Shown here: positions 54,356-63,341 of the stretch, piece after piece
Layout of the letters: each line of letters opens with the position of its first letter
Position numbering within the stretch: the first letter of the stretch is position 1
Assembly: GCA_003132165.1 (NCBI GenBank)
Contig: PKWW01000070.1
Span: 36,173-100,172, forward strand
Direction: 5' to 3'
DNA from: Acidimicrobiaceae bacterium
Lineage (GTDB): Bacteria > Actinomycetota > Acidimicrobiia > Acidimicrobiales > RAAP-2
Length of the DNA stretch: 64,000 bases
Notes under the pieces: model-generated
The model's database searches: none
Told to the model about the DNA's origin: nothing
Seen by the model: the letters and a program-made list of their open reading frames with translations, nothing else
Program-made: the position numbers and the translations under genes

Positions 54356-55453
54356 ATGGCCAAAGGCGTGATTGCTCTCCTCGGATCTGGCGAGACCGCT
54401 CCAGGGATGACGAAAGTGCACCGCGAGATCCTCGCGCCTCTCCAGCCACTGCGGGCGGTGAATCTGGACACCACGTACGGCTTCCAGGAGAATGTTCCAC
54501 AGATGAGCAAGAAGCTCGAGGATTATTTCTCCACTTCGCTCAACGTCATCCTCGAGACGCTTCACTTTCCCTCTTTTGACAACGCCAGTGAATTAGACCG
54601 GGCACGTTTCAAATTGAAGGTGAAGGCATCGAACTACGTCTTCGCCGGGCCCGGTAGTCCCACCTACGCCCTGGCCCAGTGGTCGCCCTTGAACCTCGAG
54701 AACGACCTGATGAACGTCCTTGATAATGGTGGCACGGTCTGTTTCGCTTCGGCTGCGGCGCTGACCCTCGGCGCGTTCACTGCGCCGATCTATGAGATCT
54801 ACAAGGTCGGAGCAAAGCTCCACTGGGTTGATGGGCTCAACGTACTCGGTGCGATAGGTCTTGAGTGCGCGGTAATTCCCCACTACGACAACAACGAAGG
54901 TGGTAACTACGACACCAGATTCTGTTACCTCGGCGAACGCAGACTACGGCTCCTCGAGGACCTCCTCCCGGATGATGCAGCGGTACTTGGTATAGATGAA
55001 CACACCGCTTTGATCCTGGATTTAGCGGCGGACACCCTCACAGTGCGCGGCCGAGGTAACGCTTACTGGCGGGTGCAGAATACTGAAAGGGTCCTGACCA
55101 AGGGGAAGGCCGTGCCTCTAGCCGAACTTCGCGCCGTAACGGAATCCCATCGACCATTGCGACAAGAGGTTTCCAGCGCGGTCTCCACCAACAGCTTGAC
55201 GGACCTCGCTGATCGCGTACTTGCGGCTGGACCAACCTCCCATGAGGCGCTGGCACAATTGATCGAAATGGCAGCGAGCGGCGGCGAGGGCCACGTTGAT
55301 CCGACATCCTTGATCGAGGGGATCCTTCGGGTCCGACGCGTGGCTCGCGAGCAGGGCCACTACGACTTGGCTGATCTCCTCAGACAAGCTCTCATTGAAG
55401 CCAAGGTCGAAGTTCAGGATGGTCCCGATGGTTCTACTTGGTCACTTCACTAG
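54356..55453 (+). CDS. Peptidase S51/type 1 glutamine amidotransferase-like protein with C-terminal CysS-like helical domain
   Basis: MAKGVIALLGSGETAPGM, FAGPGSPTYALAQW, AAALTLGAF; C-terminus RVRRVAREQGHYDLADLLRQALIEAKVEVQDGPDGSTW resembles the CysS C-terminus. Confidence 0.65.
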   Translation: MAKGVIALLGSGETAPGMTKVHREILAPLQPLRAVNLDTTYGFQENVPQMSKKLEDYFSTSLNVILETLHFPSFDNASELDRARFKLKVKASNYVFAGPGSPTYALAQWSPLNLENDLMNVLDNGGTVCFASAAALTLGAFTAPIYEIYKVGAKLHWVDGLNVLGAIGLECAVIPHYDNNEGGNYDTRFCYLGERRLRLLEDLLPDDAAVLGIDEHTALILDLAADTLTVRGRGNAYWRVQNTERVLTKGKAVPLAELRAVTESHRPLRQEVSSAVSTNSLTDLADRVLAAGPTSHEALAQLIEMAASGGEGHVDPTSLIEGILRVRRVAREQGHYDLADLLRQALIEAKVEVQDGPDGSTWSLH

Positions 55454-55679
55454 TGGTCTTTCGTGCATTTCTAGAAACCCTTAAGCCCACCGGCCTCTAA
55501 AGCAGAGCGCCAACTGGGACAGGTCGCTTCCGACGATTTCGCAAACAGTAGTCATAGCCGAACGCTCATCAGTACCCGTCAACGGACAAGGAATCTCTTG
55601 GCAGCATTCCTTCATCGCTCCTCATTGGTTCTTCAACCATCCCTCTCCCCCAATTGACGCCACCGATAAACCACAAAGC

Positions 55680-55711
55680 GGAAGGCCCCCCTCTCACGAG
55701 GGGGGCCTTCC
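55680..55711 (-). terminator. Terminator hairpin of the Fn3-repeat surface protein gene
   Basis: GGAAGGCCCCCCTC-TCAC-GAGGGGGGCCTTCC. Confidence 0.85.
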
Positions 55712-55737
55712 GAAGAACAACTACTGCAATCTAATTC

Positions 55738-58700
55738 CTACACCGTGCGGTAGTTCACCTTCGCCGACTTGCCGTTGGCAAGAGTGATGGTAAACGTGTG
55801 CATTCCACGAGCACTCGCAGAAGTCACGGTTACTCGGACAGTCAACAACGAACCACTGTCGTGCGACACAGAAGCCCTGGTACCAGCAGCCGTCGAGGTC
55901 AACCTTGGCTGACCGTAGAAGCCACCACCAGAGATGGTGATCGTCACTGTCTTACCAACAACTGCCGTACCGTGCGCACCCGTGGTGAAGATGTGGGGAC
56001 GACCCGTAACAACCGGAGGAGGCGTCGTACCCGTTGTCGTAGCCGAGGCAGTCGCAACAGGCGACGTACCGATGGCATTCACCGCTGCGACAGTCACCGC
56101 GTAAGCAGTTGAAGCAGCGAGTCCACTAATAGTGCATGTCGTCGCAGTCGCGGCGACCGTTCCACAAGTAGTCGTCGTGTTACCAGCCGTAGCCGTCACT
56201 ACGTAACCCGTGATGGGGCTACCACCTGTGTTAGCAGGAGCAGTCCACGTCACAACAACCGAGTTCGTGCCACCCGTCGCTGTCGCAGCAGGCGCTGCAG
56301 GAGCAACCGCGGCAACCGCTACATAAGCAGCTGACTCAGGAGACTGCAACGAGGTAGTCGAGTTCCCACTAGGTACAACATGGAAGGTGTACGACGTACC
56401 AAGGGTTAGACCACTAACCGTGCAGTGCTGCGCGCCAGTCGGGGCAGTCGTGCTGTTGATCACGGTGCAGGAGAAGCCACCAGGAGTTGACGTCACGACG
56501 TAGGTGGAAGCAACACCGTCAGCCGCGAACGACACCAAAGCAGATCCACTAGCTGCGTAAGCAACTGTAGGCGTAGCTAGGAAGTTCACACCGGCCTCGA
56601 CCGAGTTGGACGATGCCGAAACCGTTGACGTCGTGCTGTTACCAGTAGGTGTCACCGTGAAGGTGTAGAACACACCGTTCGTCAGGCCACTCACGGTGCA
56701 GTTCTGCGCACCAGTGGGGGCCGTCGTGCTGTTGGCAACGACGCAAGTGGAGCTGCCAGGCGTCGACGTCACCGTGTACGTGGAAGCCACGCCGTCAGCG
56801 ACAAACGAAACCTTGATGGCACCAGTGGTTCCAGCATTAACAGCTACTGGAGTCGCTATTGCCGATGAGGCAACAAGCGCGGCAGAAGCAGCAGAAATTG
56901 TTGAAGCCGTGCTGTTACCAGTAGGCGTCACCGTGAAGGTGTACGACGTGGTGTTCGTGAGGCCAGTTACCTTGCAACTCTGCGCACCAGTAGGAGCGGT
57001 AGTCGTGTTAGCAACGACACAGTGGAAGCTACCTGGGGTCGACGTCACCGTGTACGTGGAAGCCACGCCATCAGCAACAAACGAGACCGTCGCGGCAGCC
57101 GAACCAGCAGTGACAGCGGTAGGCGTAGCAAGAGCTGCGCCTGGAATCGCTGCGGCCGAAGCAGCTGAGACGACCGAAGTGGTGCCTCCACCGCTAGGCG
57201 TAACCGTGAAGGTGTACGACGTGCCGTTCGTGAGACCAGTTACCGTGCAGTTCTGCGAACCGGTCGGAACAGTGGTCGTGTTCACTACCGTGCAGGTCGC
57301 GTTACCGGGCGTTGAAGTCACCGTGTAGGTAGTGGCGACACTGTCAGCTGTGAAGATGACGTTGACTGATCCATTACCAGCGGTTCCAAGGGTCGGTGTT
57401 CCGATAGGAGCAACCGTCGTGATCGCAGTTGACGCGGCCGATACTCCGGACGACGTGCTGTTACCAGTAGGTGTAACCGTGAAGGTGTACGAGGTATTGC
57501 TCGCCAGTCCAGTCACCTTGCAACTCTGAGCACCAGTTGGTGCCGTAGTCGTGTTGGCAACAACGCAGGTGAAGCTGCCGGGTGTTGAGGTGACCGTGTA
57601 GGTCGAGGCAACGCCGTCAGCGACAAACGAGACCGTCGCTGCGCCAGAACCGGCAGTTACAGCCGTTGGCGTAGCCAAGGCTCCACTTGCGACAAGCGCA
57701 GATGAAGCAGCCGAAACTGTCGACGTAGTGCCACCACCGCTGGGGGTCACCGTGAAGGTGTAGGACTGAGTGTTCGTCAACCCAAGCACCGTGCAACTCT
57801 GGAAGCCGGTTGGCGGCGTGGCGTTCGCAACGGTGCAAGTAAGGCTGCCCGGCGATGACGTCACGGCGTACGAGGTAGCAACACCGTCAGCGTAGAAGGT
57901 TGCCTTGATTGCCTGACTACCAGCCAAAACTAGGGTCGGAGGACTCAGGGCAGCTCCCGTTGTGATCGAGTTGGACGCAACCGACACAGAAGATGGTGTG
58001 CTGTTACCACTTGGCGTCACCGTGAAGGTGTACGCCGTCGTGGCAGCAAGACCAGTCACTGTGCAGTTCTGGGCGCCCGTAGGTGCGGTAGTCGTGTTAA
58101 CGACTGTGCACGTGAAGCTACCCGGGTTTGACGTCACCGTGTAAGTCGAGGCGACACCGTCAGCAACAAAGGCAACGTTAACTGCAGTGGCACCGGCTTC
58201 TACAACTGTCGGCTTCGCGATTGCAGCACCCGGAATAAAGGCGGATGAAGCAAGTGACGTGGTGTTCGTGTCAGAGTTGCCACTTGGTACAACCTTGAAG
58301 GTGTACGAAGTGCCGTTCGTCAATCCACCGATGTTGCAAGTCTGCGCACCAACTGGCGCGGTGCCGATGTTAGAAACGACGCAGGTGAAACTACCGGGCG
58401 TTGACGTCACCGTGTAGGTCGAGGCAATGCTGTCAGCCGTGAAGCTCACGGTAGCAATACCGGATCCGGCACGCGTAATCGTCGGAGTCGTCAAGGCACC
58501 AGTGATTGTCACACCCGTTGTCGAGGCAAGCACGGTGTCAAGCGACGTTACAACCGTGAAGACAGTATTGGCGAATGGCTGAGCACCAGGATTGGTAATG
58601 CCAGCGATCGTGAAGGTCGCTGCGGTACCTGCGCCGAGGGTACAGGCCGTAGGAATCGTCACAACAACGGTGTTAACCGTCGTGGCGGTGTTCGCGGCTG

Positions 58701-59037
58701 AAACTGCTGTGCACGTACCGGCAAAACCAGTAACCGTCGCAACAGTTGGCACCGCCGGCACTGTGAAGGCCAAAGGCAGCACAACCGTTACGGTACCGCC
58801 AGCAGTGAATGCCGAAGCCGGCGTGAAACCGACCGTCCAGGTAGAAGTGGCGTTCCCGACAGCTGAGGCGGGTGCGACAGAGACCGCGCTGACCGCAGCT
58901 GCTCCAGCCAAAGTAGTTACACCAAGAAGAGCGATGGACATGACCATAAATACGGCCGCCAACCTCTTCACTTGCTTGATGGGATTGAAACGCGATGTCG
59001 CGTCCCGCCCAAGTGTTGAATAGACGCTGCGTGGCAT
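55738..59037 (-). CDS. Secreted surface protein with eight Cys-paired Fn3-like repeats, a canonical Fn3 domain and a conserved C-terminal domain
   Basis: Signal peptide (KRLAAVFMVMSIALLGVTTLAGAAA); ~91-aa repeats ADGVASTYTVTSTPGSFTCVVANTTTAPTGAQSCKVTGL; SD AAGGAG before ATG 59037. Confidence 0.88.
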   Translation of the reverse strand: MPRSVYSTLGRDATSRFNPIKQVKRLAAVFMVMSIALLGVTTLAGAAAVSAVSVAPASAVGNATSTWTVGFTPASAFTAGGTVTVVLPLAFTVPAVPTVATVTGFAGTCTAVSAANTATTVNTVVVTIPTACTLGAGTAATFTIAGITNPGAQPFANTVFTVVTSLDTVLASTTGVTITGALTTPTITRAGSGIATVSFTADSIASTYTVTSTPGSFTCVVSNIGTAPVGAQTCNIGGLTNGTSYTFKVVPSGNSDTNTTSLASSAFIPGAAIAKPTVVEAGATAVNVAFVADGVASTYTVTSNPGSFTCTVVNTTTAPTGAQNCTVTGLAATTAYTFTVTPSGNSTPSSVSVASNSITTGAALSPPTLVLAGSQAIKATFYADGVATSYAVTSSPGSLTCTVANATPPTGFQSCTVLGLTNTQSYTFTVTPSGGGTTSTVSAASSALVASGALATPTAVTAGSGAATVSFVADGVASTYTVTSTPGSFTCVVANTTTAPTGAQSCKVTGLASNTSYTFTVTPTGNSTSSGVSAASTAITTVAPIGTPTLGTAGNGSVNVIFTADSVATTYTVTSTPGNATCTVVNTTTVPTGSQNCTVTGLTNGTSYTFTVTPSGGGTTSVVSAASAAAIPGAALATPTAVTAGSAAATVSFVADGVASTYTVTSTPGSFHCVVANTTTAPTGAQSCKVTGLTNTTSYTFTVTPTGNSTASTISAASAALVASSAIATPVAVNAGTTGAIKVSFVADGVASTYTVTSTPGSSTCVVANSTTAPTGAQNCTVSGLTNGVFYTFTVTPTGNSTTSTVSASSNSVEAGVNFLATPTVAYAASGSALVSFAADGVASTYVVTSTPGGFSCTVINSTTAPTGAQHCTVSGLTLGTSYTFHVVPSGNSTTSLQSPESAAYVAVAAVAPAAPAATATGGTNSVVVTWTAPANTGGSPITGYVVTATAGNTTTTCGTVAATATTCTISGLAASTAYAVTVAAVNAIGTSPVATASATTTGTTPPPVVTGRPHIFTTGAHGTAVVGKTVTITISGGGFYGQPRLTSTAAGTRASVSHDSGSLLTVRVTVTSASARGMHTFTITLANGKSAKVNYRTV
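56310..58500. repeat. Tandem ~270-276-bp intragenic repeats (eight units)
   Basis: The CACCGTGAAGGTGTA-type motif recurs at about 56377, 56653, 56929, 57202, 57475, 57748, 58018 and 58291. Confidence 0.85.
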
Positions 59038-59967
59038 CTCTCTCCTTAAGTCGTAGGAACTGCTGATTACTCCAATAACTATAACCATAGAAATCCCGAC
59101 TGGCCAGTGATTATGGCTCGTTCCACCGTTTTATTTTTCTGTAATCACCAGTGTTTGCAAGGATTTTGGCTTGCTGTCCGAGTTTCTCAGACAATTATCA
59201 CCGAACTGTAAAGATCCAATCAGGCAGTTCGAGGCCGATGCTGGCCTTTTGTGAGCCCGAGAATTCACGGCTTTTCGCTTTTAGAAAATGGGTAATTCGA
59301 TGAGGTCCCTTCGAGTGGAGCACGACTGACCTATTGGGAACGCCACGTCTGTCACGACGTCTCACCTGCTTCAATCAACGTGGCCGTAGTCAGTACGTAA
59401 ATTTCACCGCCGATCTCCCTAAAGAGACGCGCGAGGGTGCGGATCCCCAAGGCATCGGCTTCAGCCATCTCGGCAGAGGTCCGACTCACTTCGTTCTTGG
59501 AGTTTGCTCCCTGTCGCAAAGAATGCCCGGCGGACTCGGCCGTCCTCGGGTCCCCCTCAAGGCGCCCCATCATGGTGGTACCGAGGGCCTGGTCAACCCG
59601 GCGGTGGCGCGAGAACGATCGGAAAGAACGTGCGCAATTCCGGTTCTCCACTTCAAAGCCGTCAGTTCTCGTCGTGAACCAACGCCCGCGGATGCCAATT
59701 CGTCTCATCGACCTCGTATCGAACCGCTCGTGGTCCTCGACGTCGCAGCCATAGCCACAGTGAATCCTTCGCGGGGGTAGTGGGCAACTTTCAGAACAGT
59801 TCGAGATTGGGAAGTTCGTGAAGCACATGGAAGAGCCCCGGCAGGTCACGCTCGTGGGTGGGGGATTTCCATTCGCCGGACTCGCAGGGAACGCTCTCGC
59901 AGTCCGATTCTTCGCGGACTGCTCGGTTACGCGACCTCAGGGGATGACACTCGTCCAGCTCTATTGA

Positions 59968-61068
59968 TTACGCCACCGCGCACCGATTGGGACCCAACTC
60001 CAACTCCGTGTCCTCACCACTTAACTCCTTGCGACCAGCGTTCACCAGCACTATCGACTGATAGTTCGGCGGTCGATCCTTCACGTTCTCTATCGCCCAA
60101 CGAACGAAGTCATCCTCGCCGAGCGCCAGTGCCGGCAGCGAGTGACGGAGTTCACCCAATGGTCGTGCGACGAATTCATCCGAATGGACCTCGACACCAG
60201 CGCCGTAGTGAGCGGGGAACACGGTTATGTCGTCGCTGAGTGGCAATACGCGCTCGTGAAGGCTGTGAAAGAGATTGTGGGCGAAGGATTCCGCCTGTTC
60301 GGCCAGGTCAGGTCGCCCCACACTCTCTAAGAATAAGGTGTCGCCCGTGAAGATGGCGTACTCACCCAGCTGGTACATGGTGGAACCCTCGGTGTGACCC
60401 GGGACACTGACCGAGGCGACCGTGAGCTCGATCCCCGGCGTCAGCTCGATGGCCCGTCCGTCGACCAGAGGCTCGAAGGCGAAGCTGAACGGATCCGCCG
60501 GGTTCAGCCAGAGAGCCGCGCCCGTTCGCGCCACCAGGCTTCGCGCGCCGCTGATGTGGTCAGCGTGCAGGTGGGTGTCCAAGACGTGGGTGATCGTCCA
60601 GTGGTGCTCGGTGGCGATTCGTACGTACTGGTCGACCTCGAGCGAAGGGTCGATCACGACTGCGGTCTCGCCCGCCCCGATGACGTAGGAGAGACAACCT
60701 TTACCGCGTCGGCGCACCTGGACGACCGTCGCCCCGCCGTAGCCACCCGTGACCACGTCATAGGTTGAAGCCCACGCCCTCATCCCGCCCACGAGGACCG
60801 AGCTGGAGATACCGTGCGACGCCAGAATCTGCGCGCCCTGCTGTGCGCGGGTTCCCGCGGCGCAAATCACGACGAGGTGGCCGTCGCGAGGAAACTCGTC
60901 GACGCTCGACTCGAGCAACGCCAAGGGAACGTTGTGGACTCCGGGAATCTGCCAGTCCGCGACCTCGTCGGGTTCACGCACGTCAATCATGTAGAGATTC
61001 TGGTCACTGTCCAGTAGCGGCACGAGATCGGTCGTGCTTATCGTCGAGATCAGTTCAGAGGAGGCCAC
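59968..61068 (-). CDS. Rhodanese-MBL fold fusion (persulfide dioxygenase-like)
   Basis: Rhodanese VICAAGTRAQQGA; MBL THLHADH, VPGHTEGS, FTGDTLFLESVGRPDL. Confidence 0.88.
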   Translation of the reverse strand: MASSELISTISTTDLVPLLDSDQNLYMIDVREPDEVADWQIPGVHNVPLALLESSVDEFPRDGHLVVICAAGTRAQQGAQILASHGISSSVLVGGMRAWASTYDVVTGGYGGATVVQVRRRGKGCLSYVIGAGETAVVIDPSLEVDQYVRIATEHHWTITHVLDTHLHADHISGARSLVARTGAALWLNPADPFSFAFEPLVDGRAIELTPGIELTVASVSVPGHTEGSTMYQLGEYAIFTGDTLFLESVGRPDLAEQAESFAHNLFHSLHERVLPLSDDITVFPAHYGAGVEVHSDEFVARPLGELRHSLPALALGEDDFVRWAIENVKDRPPNYQSIVLVNAGRKELSGEDTELELGPNRCAVA

Positions 61069-61131
61069 GCCAAAAGTTTAGGAGTAGATTCGGTCTGCTC
61101 GTCGATCGTCGAATCCCCCTCGAAAGGCCCT

Positions 61132-61470
61132 TTGATGCCAACAGTGAAGAACGTCAGCGTTGATCAGGCCTGTGAACTGCTCGAGGGTGGGGCGCTGCTG
61201 CTCGACGTTCGAGAAGAATCCGAGTGGGCGCTCGGACGTGCGCCCCAGGCGCTGCACATTGCGCTCGGTGACGTGCCCGACCACCTCGACGACCTGGAGA
61301 GAGAACGGCTCATTGTCTGCGTCTGTCGCTCCGGCGGACGCTCGGCGCGGGCCGGGCAGTTCCTCATTGACCAGGGCTTCGACGCGGTCAACCTCGACGG
61401 CGGGATGACCGCGTGGGCCGAGCAGAAGAAGCCACTGGTCGCCGACGGCGGCGAACCAACCATTGGCTGA
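61132..61470 (+). CDS. Rhodanese-like domain protein
   Basis: LLDVREESEWALGRAPQALHIALGDV, VCRSGGRSARA active site. Confidence 0.92.
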   Translation: MMPTVKNVSVDQACELLEGGALLLDVREESEWALGRAPQALHIALGDVPDHLDDLERERLIVCVCRSGGRSARAGQFLIDQGFDAVNLDGGMTAWAEQKKPLVADGGEPTIG

Positions 61471-61477
61471 GTGACGC

Positions 61478-62905
61478 GTGGCGAAGGAACCCGGCCCCCT
61501 CACTCGACTCAGCAAAGCGGTACGCGAGCGTCGACTCAGCGCCACCACCCTCGTCACCGAATCCCTTCGTCGCCTCGAAGCCGCGCAGCCATCGCTCAAC
61601 GTCGCCGCCGAGCTCTCCTTCGACGAAGCTCTCGAAACGGCCAGTCGGGTGGACCGGAGCGAAGAGCGAGTTGGGCCGCTGCTCGGCGCCCCGACGTTGA
61701 TAAAAGACCTCGAGGACTGGCGGGGCCACCCCACGCGAAAGGGGTCAGTGGCACTGCGCGACGCGCCCGCGGCCCTCGCCAACGGGACTGTGCCGGGTCG
61801 GCTCGTCAGTGCCGGCGCGATTCCGGTGGGCAAATCGACGCTGCCCGAGTTCGCCATCGAGGGGTACACCGCCAATCTGTTGACGGGCGTGACGAGAAAT
61901 CCCTGGAATCTCGAGTACTCGCCGGGGGGATCGAGCGGGGGGTCCGCCGCCGCGATCGCCGCGGGTCTCGTGCTCATCGGTACGGCCACCGACGGCGGCG
62001 GATCGGTGCGAATCCCCGCATCGCTCTGCGGACTGGTCGGCTTGAAGCCCACCAACGGCATGATCGGACGATGGCCAACGCCGGACTGGATTGACTATTC
62101 CACCGACGGCCCGCTCGCCAGCTCGGTGGACGACCTTCGACTGCTCTATGGCGTCATGGTGGGACCCGTTGCGGGCGACCCCTCAACCCCACCGCTCGCC
62201 ATGACGAGTCAAATGACCAAAGATGACGGACTGCCGCTGATCGTGTTCGCCGCCGAACGCACCTCCCCGCTTGGGCCTCTGCCCACCGCGGTCGCGACGG
62301 CCTTTCGAGGAGCGGTCGATATGTTCGCCGACCTGTTCAGTTTGAAGGTCATCTGGAAAGAGCCGGAGGGCTTCTTCACCGACGGCGATCCCGACCTCGA
62401 CTGGTTCACCGTGTGCGCGGCCGAGCACGTCGCCGCGCTGGGGCGTGCCTGGGTTGAAGAGCACATGAGTGAGTTCCACCTGGCGACCCAGGAGTTCCTC
62501 GGCACCGGGCTCGATGTGTCCATTGACACCTATCTGGAATCCCGTCGCCGCCGGTTCCTCTACGTTCGCACCATGGATCAGTTGCTCGGGCAGAATGGCC
62601 TACTGCTCACCCCGAGCGTGGCGAGCGAGGGCTGGCTCGCCGACGGTCGCCTCGACGCCGACGCGCAGGTCCACGGACTTCCACCCCACGTCTACTCGAC
62701 GGCCATGCAGAACATCACCGGCAACCCCGCCGTCAGCGTTCCCATGGGCCGTCTCTCGACGGGCCTGCCCTTCGGGCTCCAGATCACCGCCCCGCACTTT
62801 CACGATTACCGACTGCTCGACTTCGCGGACCAGATCGAGAGCGCCTACCCGTGGCCGCGCACGGCGCCGGGCTACGAATCACTGGAATCGGTCCTGTTTT
62901 CCTGA
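61478..62905 (+). CDS. Amidase (amidase signature family)
   Basis: GAPTLIKDLEDWRG, NLEYSPGGSSGGSAAAIAAGLVLIGTATDGGGSVRIPASLCGLVGLKPT. Confidence 0.95.
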   Translation: MAKEPGPLTRLSKAVRERRLSATTLVTESLRRLEAAQPSLNVAAELSFDEALETASRVDRSEERVGPLLGAPTLIKDLEDWRGHPTRKGSVALRDAPAALANGTVPGRLVSAGAIPVGKSTLPEFAIEGYTANLLTGVTRNPWNLEYSPGGSSGGSAAAIAAGLVLIGTATDGGGSVRIPASLCGLVGLKPTNGMIGRWPTPDWIDYSTDGPLASSVDDLRLLYGVMVGPVAGDPSTPPLAMTSQMTKDDGLPLIVFAAERTSPLGPLPTAVATAFRGAVDMFADLFSLKVIWKEPEGFFTDGDPDLDWFTVCAAEHVAALGRAWVEEHMSEFHLATQEFLGTGLDVSIDTYLESRRRRFLYVRTMDQLLGQNGLLLTPSVASEGWLADGRLDADAQVHGLPPHVYSTAMQNITGNPAVSVPMGRLSTGLPFGLQITAPHFHDYRLLDFADQIESAYPWPRTAPGYESLESVLFS

Positions 62906-62972
62906 CCCGTCGCGAGACGTTCACGAATCAACTACTCAGCGTCAGCGTCAAGCACAAATTGACCTTGACCCC

Positions 62973-63020
62973 AAATGGCAGTCCCAACGGGATTCGAACC
63001 GTGCCTCCACTTTGAGAGGG
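62973..63020 (-). pseudogene. tRNA 3'-end fragment (T-arm and CCA-terminated acceptor strand)
   Basis: Reverse strand GGCACGGTTCGAATCCCGTTGGGACTGCCA; no matching 5' acceptor strand (AGTCCCA) found upstream; T-stem appears to have a 1-nt deletion. Confidence 0.5.
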
Positions 63021-63285
63021 TAAGAGCTTCTCATCGTTGTTCGAAGTAACAGTACTGGTCACGTGGTATTTCTGACAGCCAGTATTTGGTTTTCTGTTGG
63101 CTTCGGCATTACATGGGCGCTTAGTCTTCGCTTTTCTTACCGCATAGGCCATGATGTGGGCCGTTCTAGGAGGCACTTATGAGCGATCCGACCCACCTGG
63201 ATAGATCACAGCGATCGAACGAGTGAAATGTGGTGTGCAAGTGCCTTGACGCTTGCTCTGACAGTAAAGGACACCAAACCACAAA

Positions 63286-63319
63286 GCACTGGCCCCCCTC
63301 GAACGAGGGGGGCCAGTGC
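63286..63319 (-). terminator. Terminator hairpin of the second surface protein gene
   Basis: GCACTGGCCCCCCTC-GAAC-GAGGGGGGCCAGTGC; preceded by AAACCACAAA as at 55.68 kb. Confidence 0.85.
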
Positions 63320-63341
63320 AACCACCTTTAGGGGACTAGGG

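Noticed and set aside
56310-58500. Regular repeats considered as a CRISPR array
   Set aside because: Units are ~273 bp, coding, and have no short repeat/unique spacer structure; no cas genes nearby.
56696-59023. Series of plus-strand ORFs across the Fn3 repeats
   Set aside because: They mirror the tandem repeat on the opposite strand (VTVKVYDV... repeats) and have no independent start signals; the minus-strand frame has a signal peptide, SD and terminator.
59352-59849. 165-aa minus-strand ORF, possibly a transposase or integrase remnant
   Set aside because: No catalytic motif or inverted repeats recognised; codon quality poor and several competing frames open.
62941-63100. Complete tRNA gene
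   Set aside because: Only the 3' T-arm/acceptor strand is recognisable; no pairing 5' acceptor, and the anticodon and D arms do not fold.
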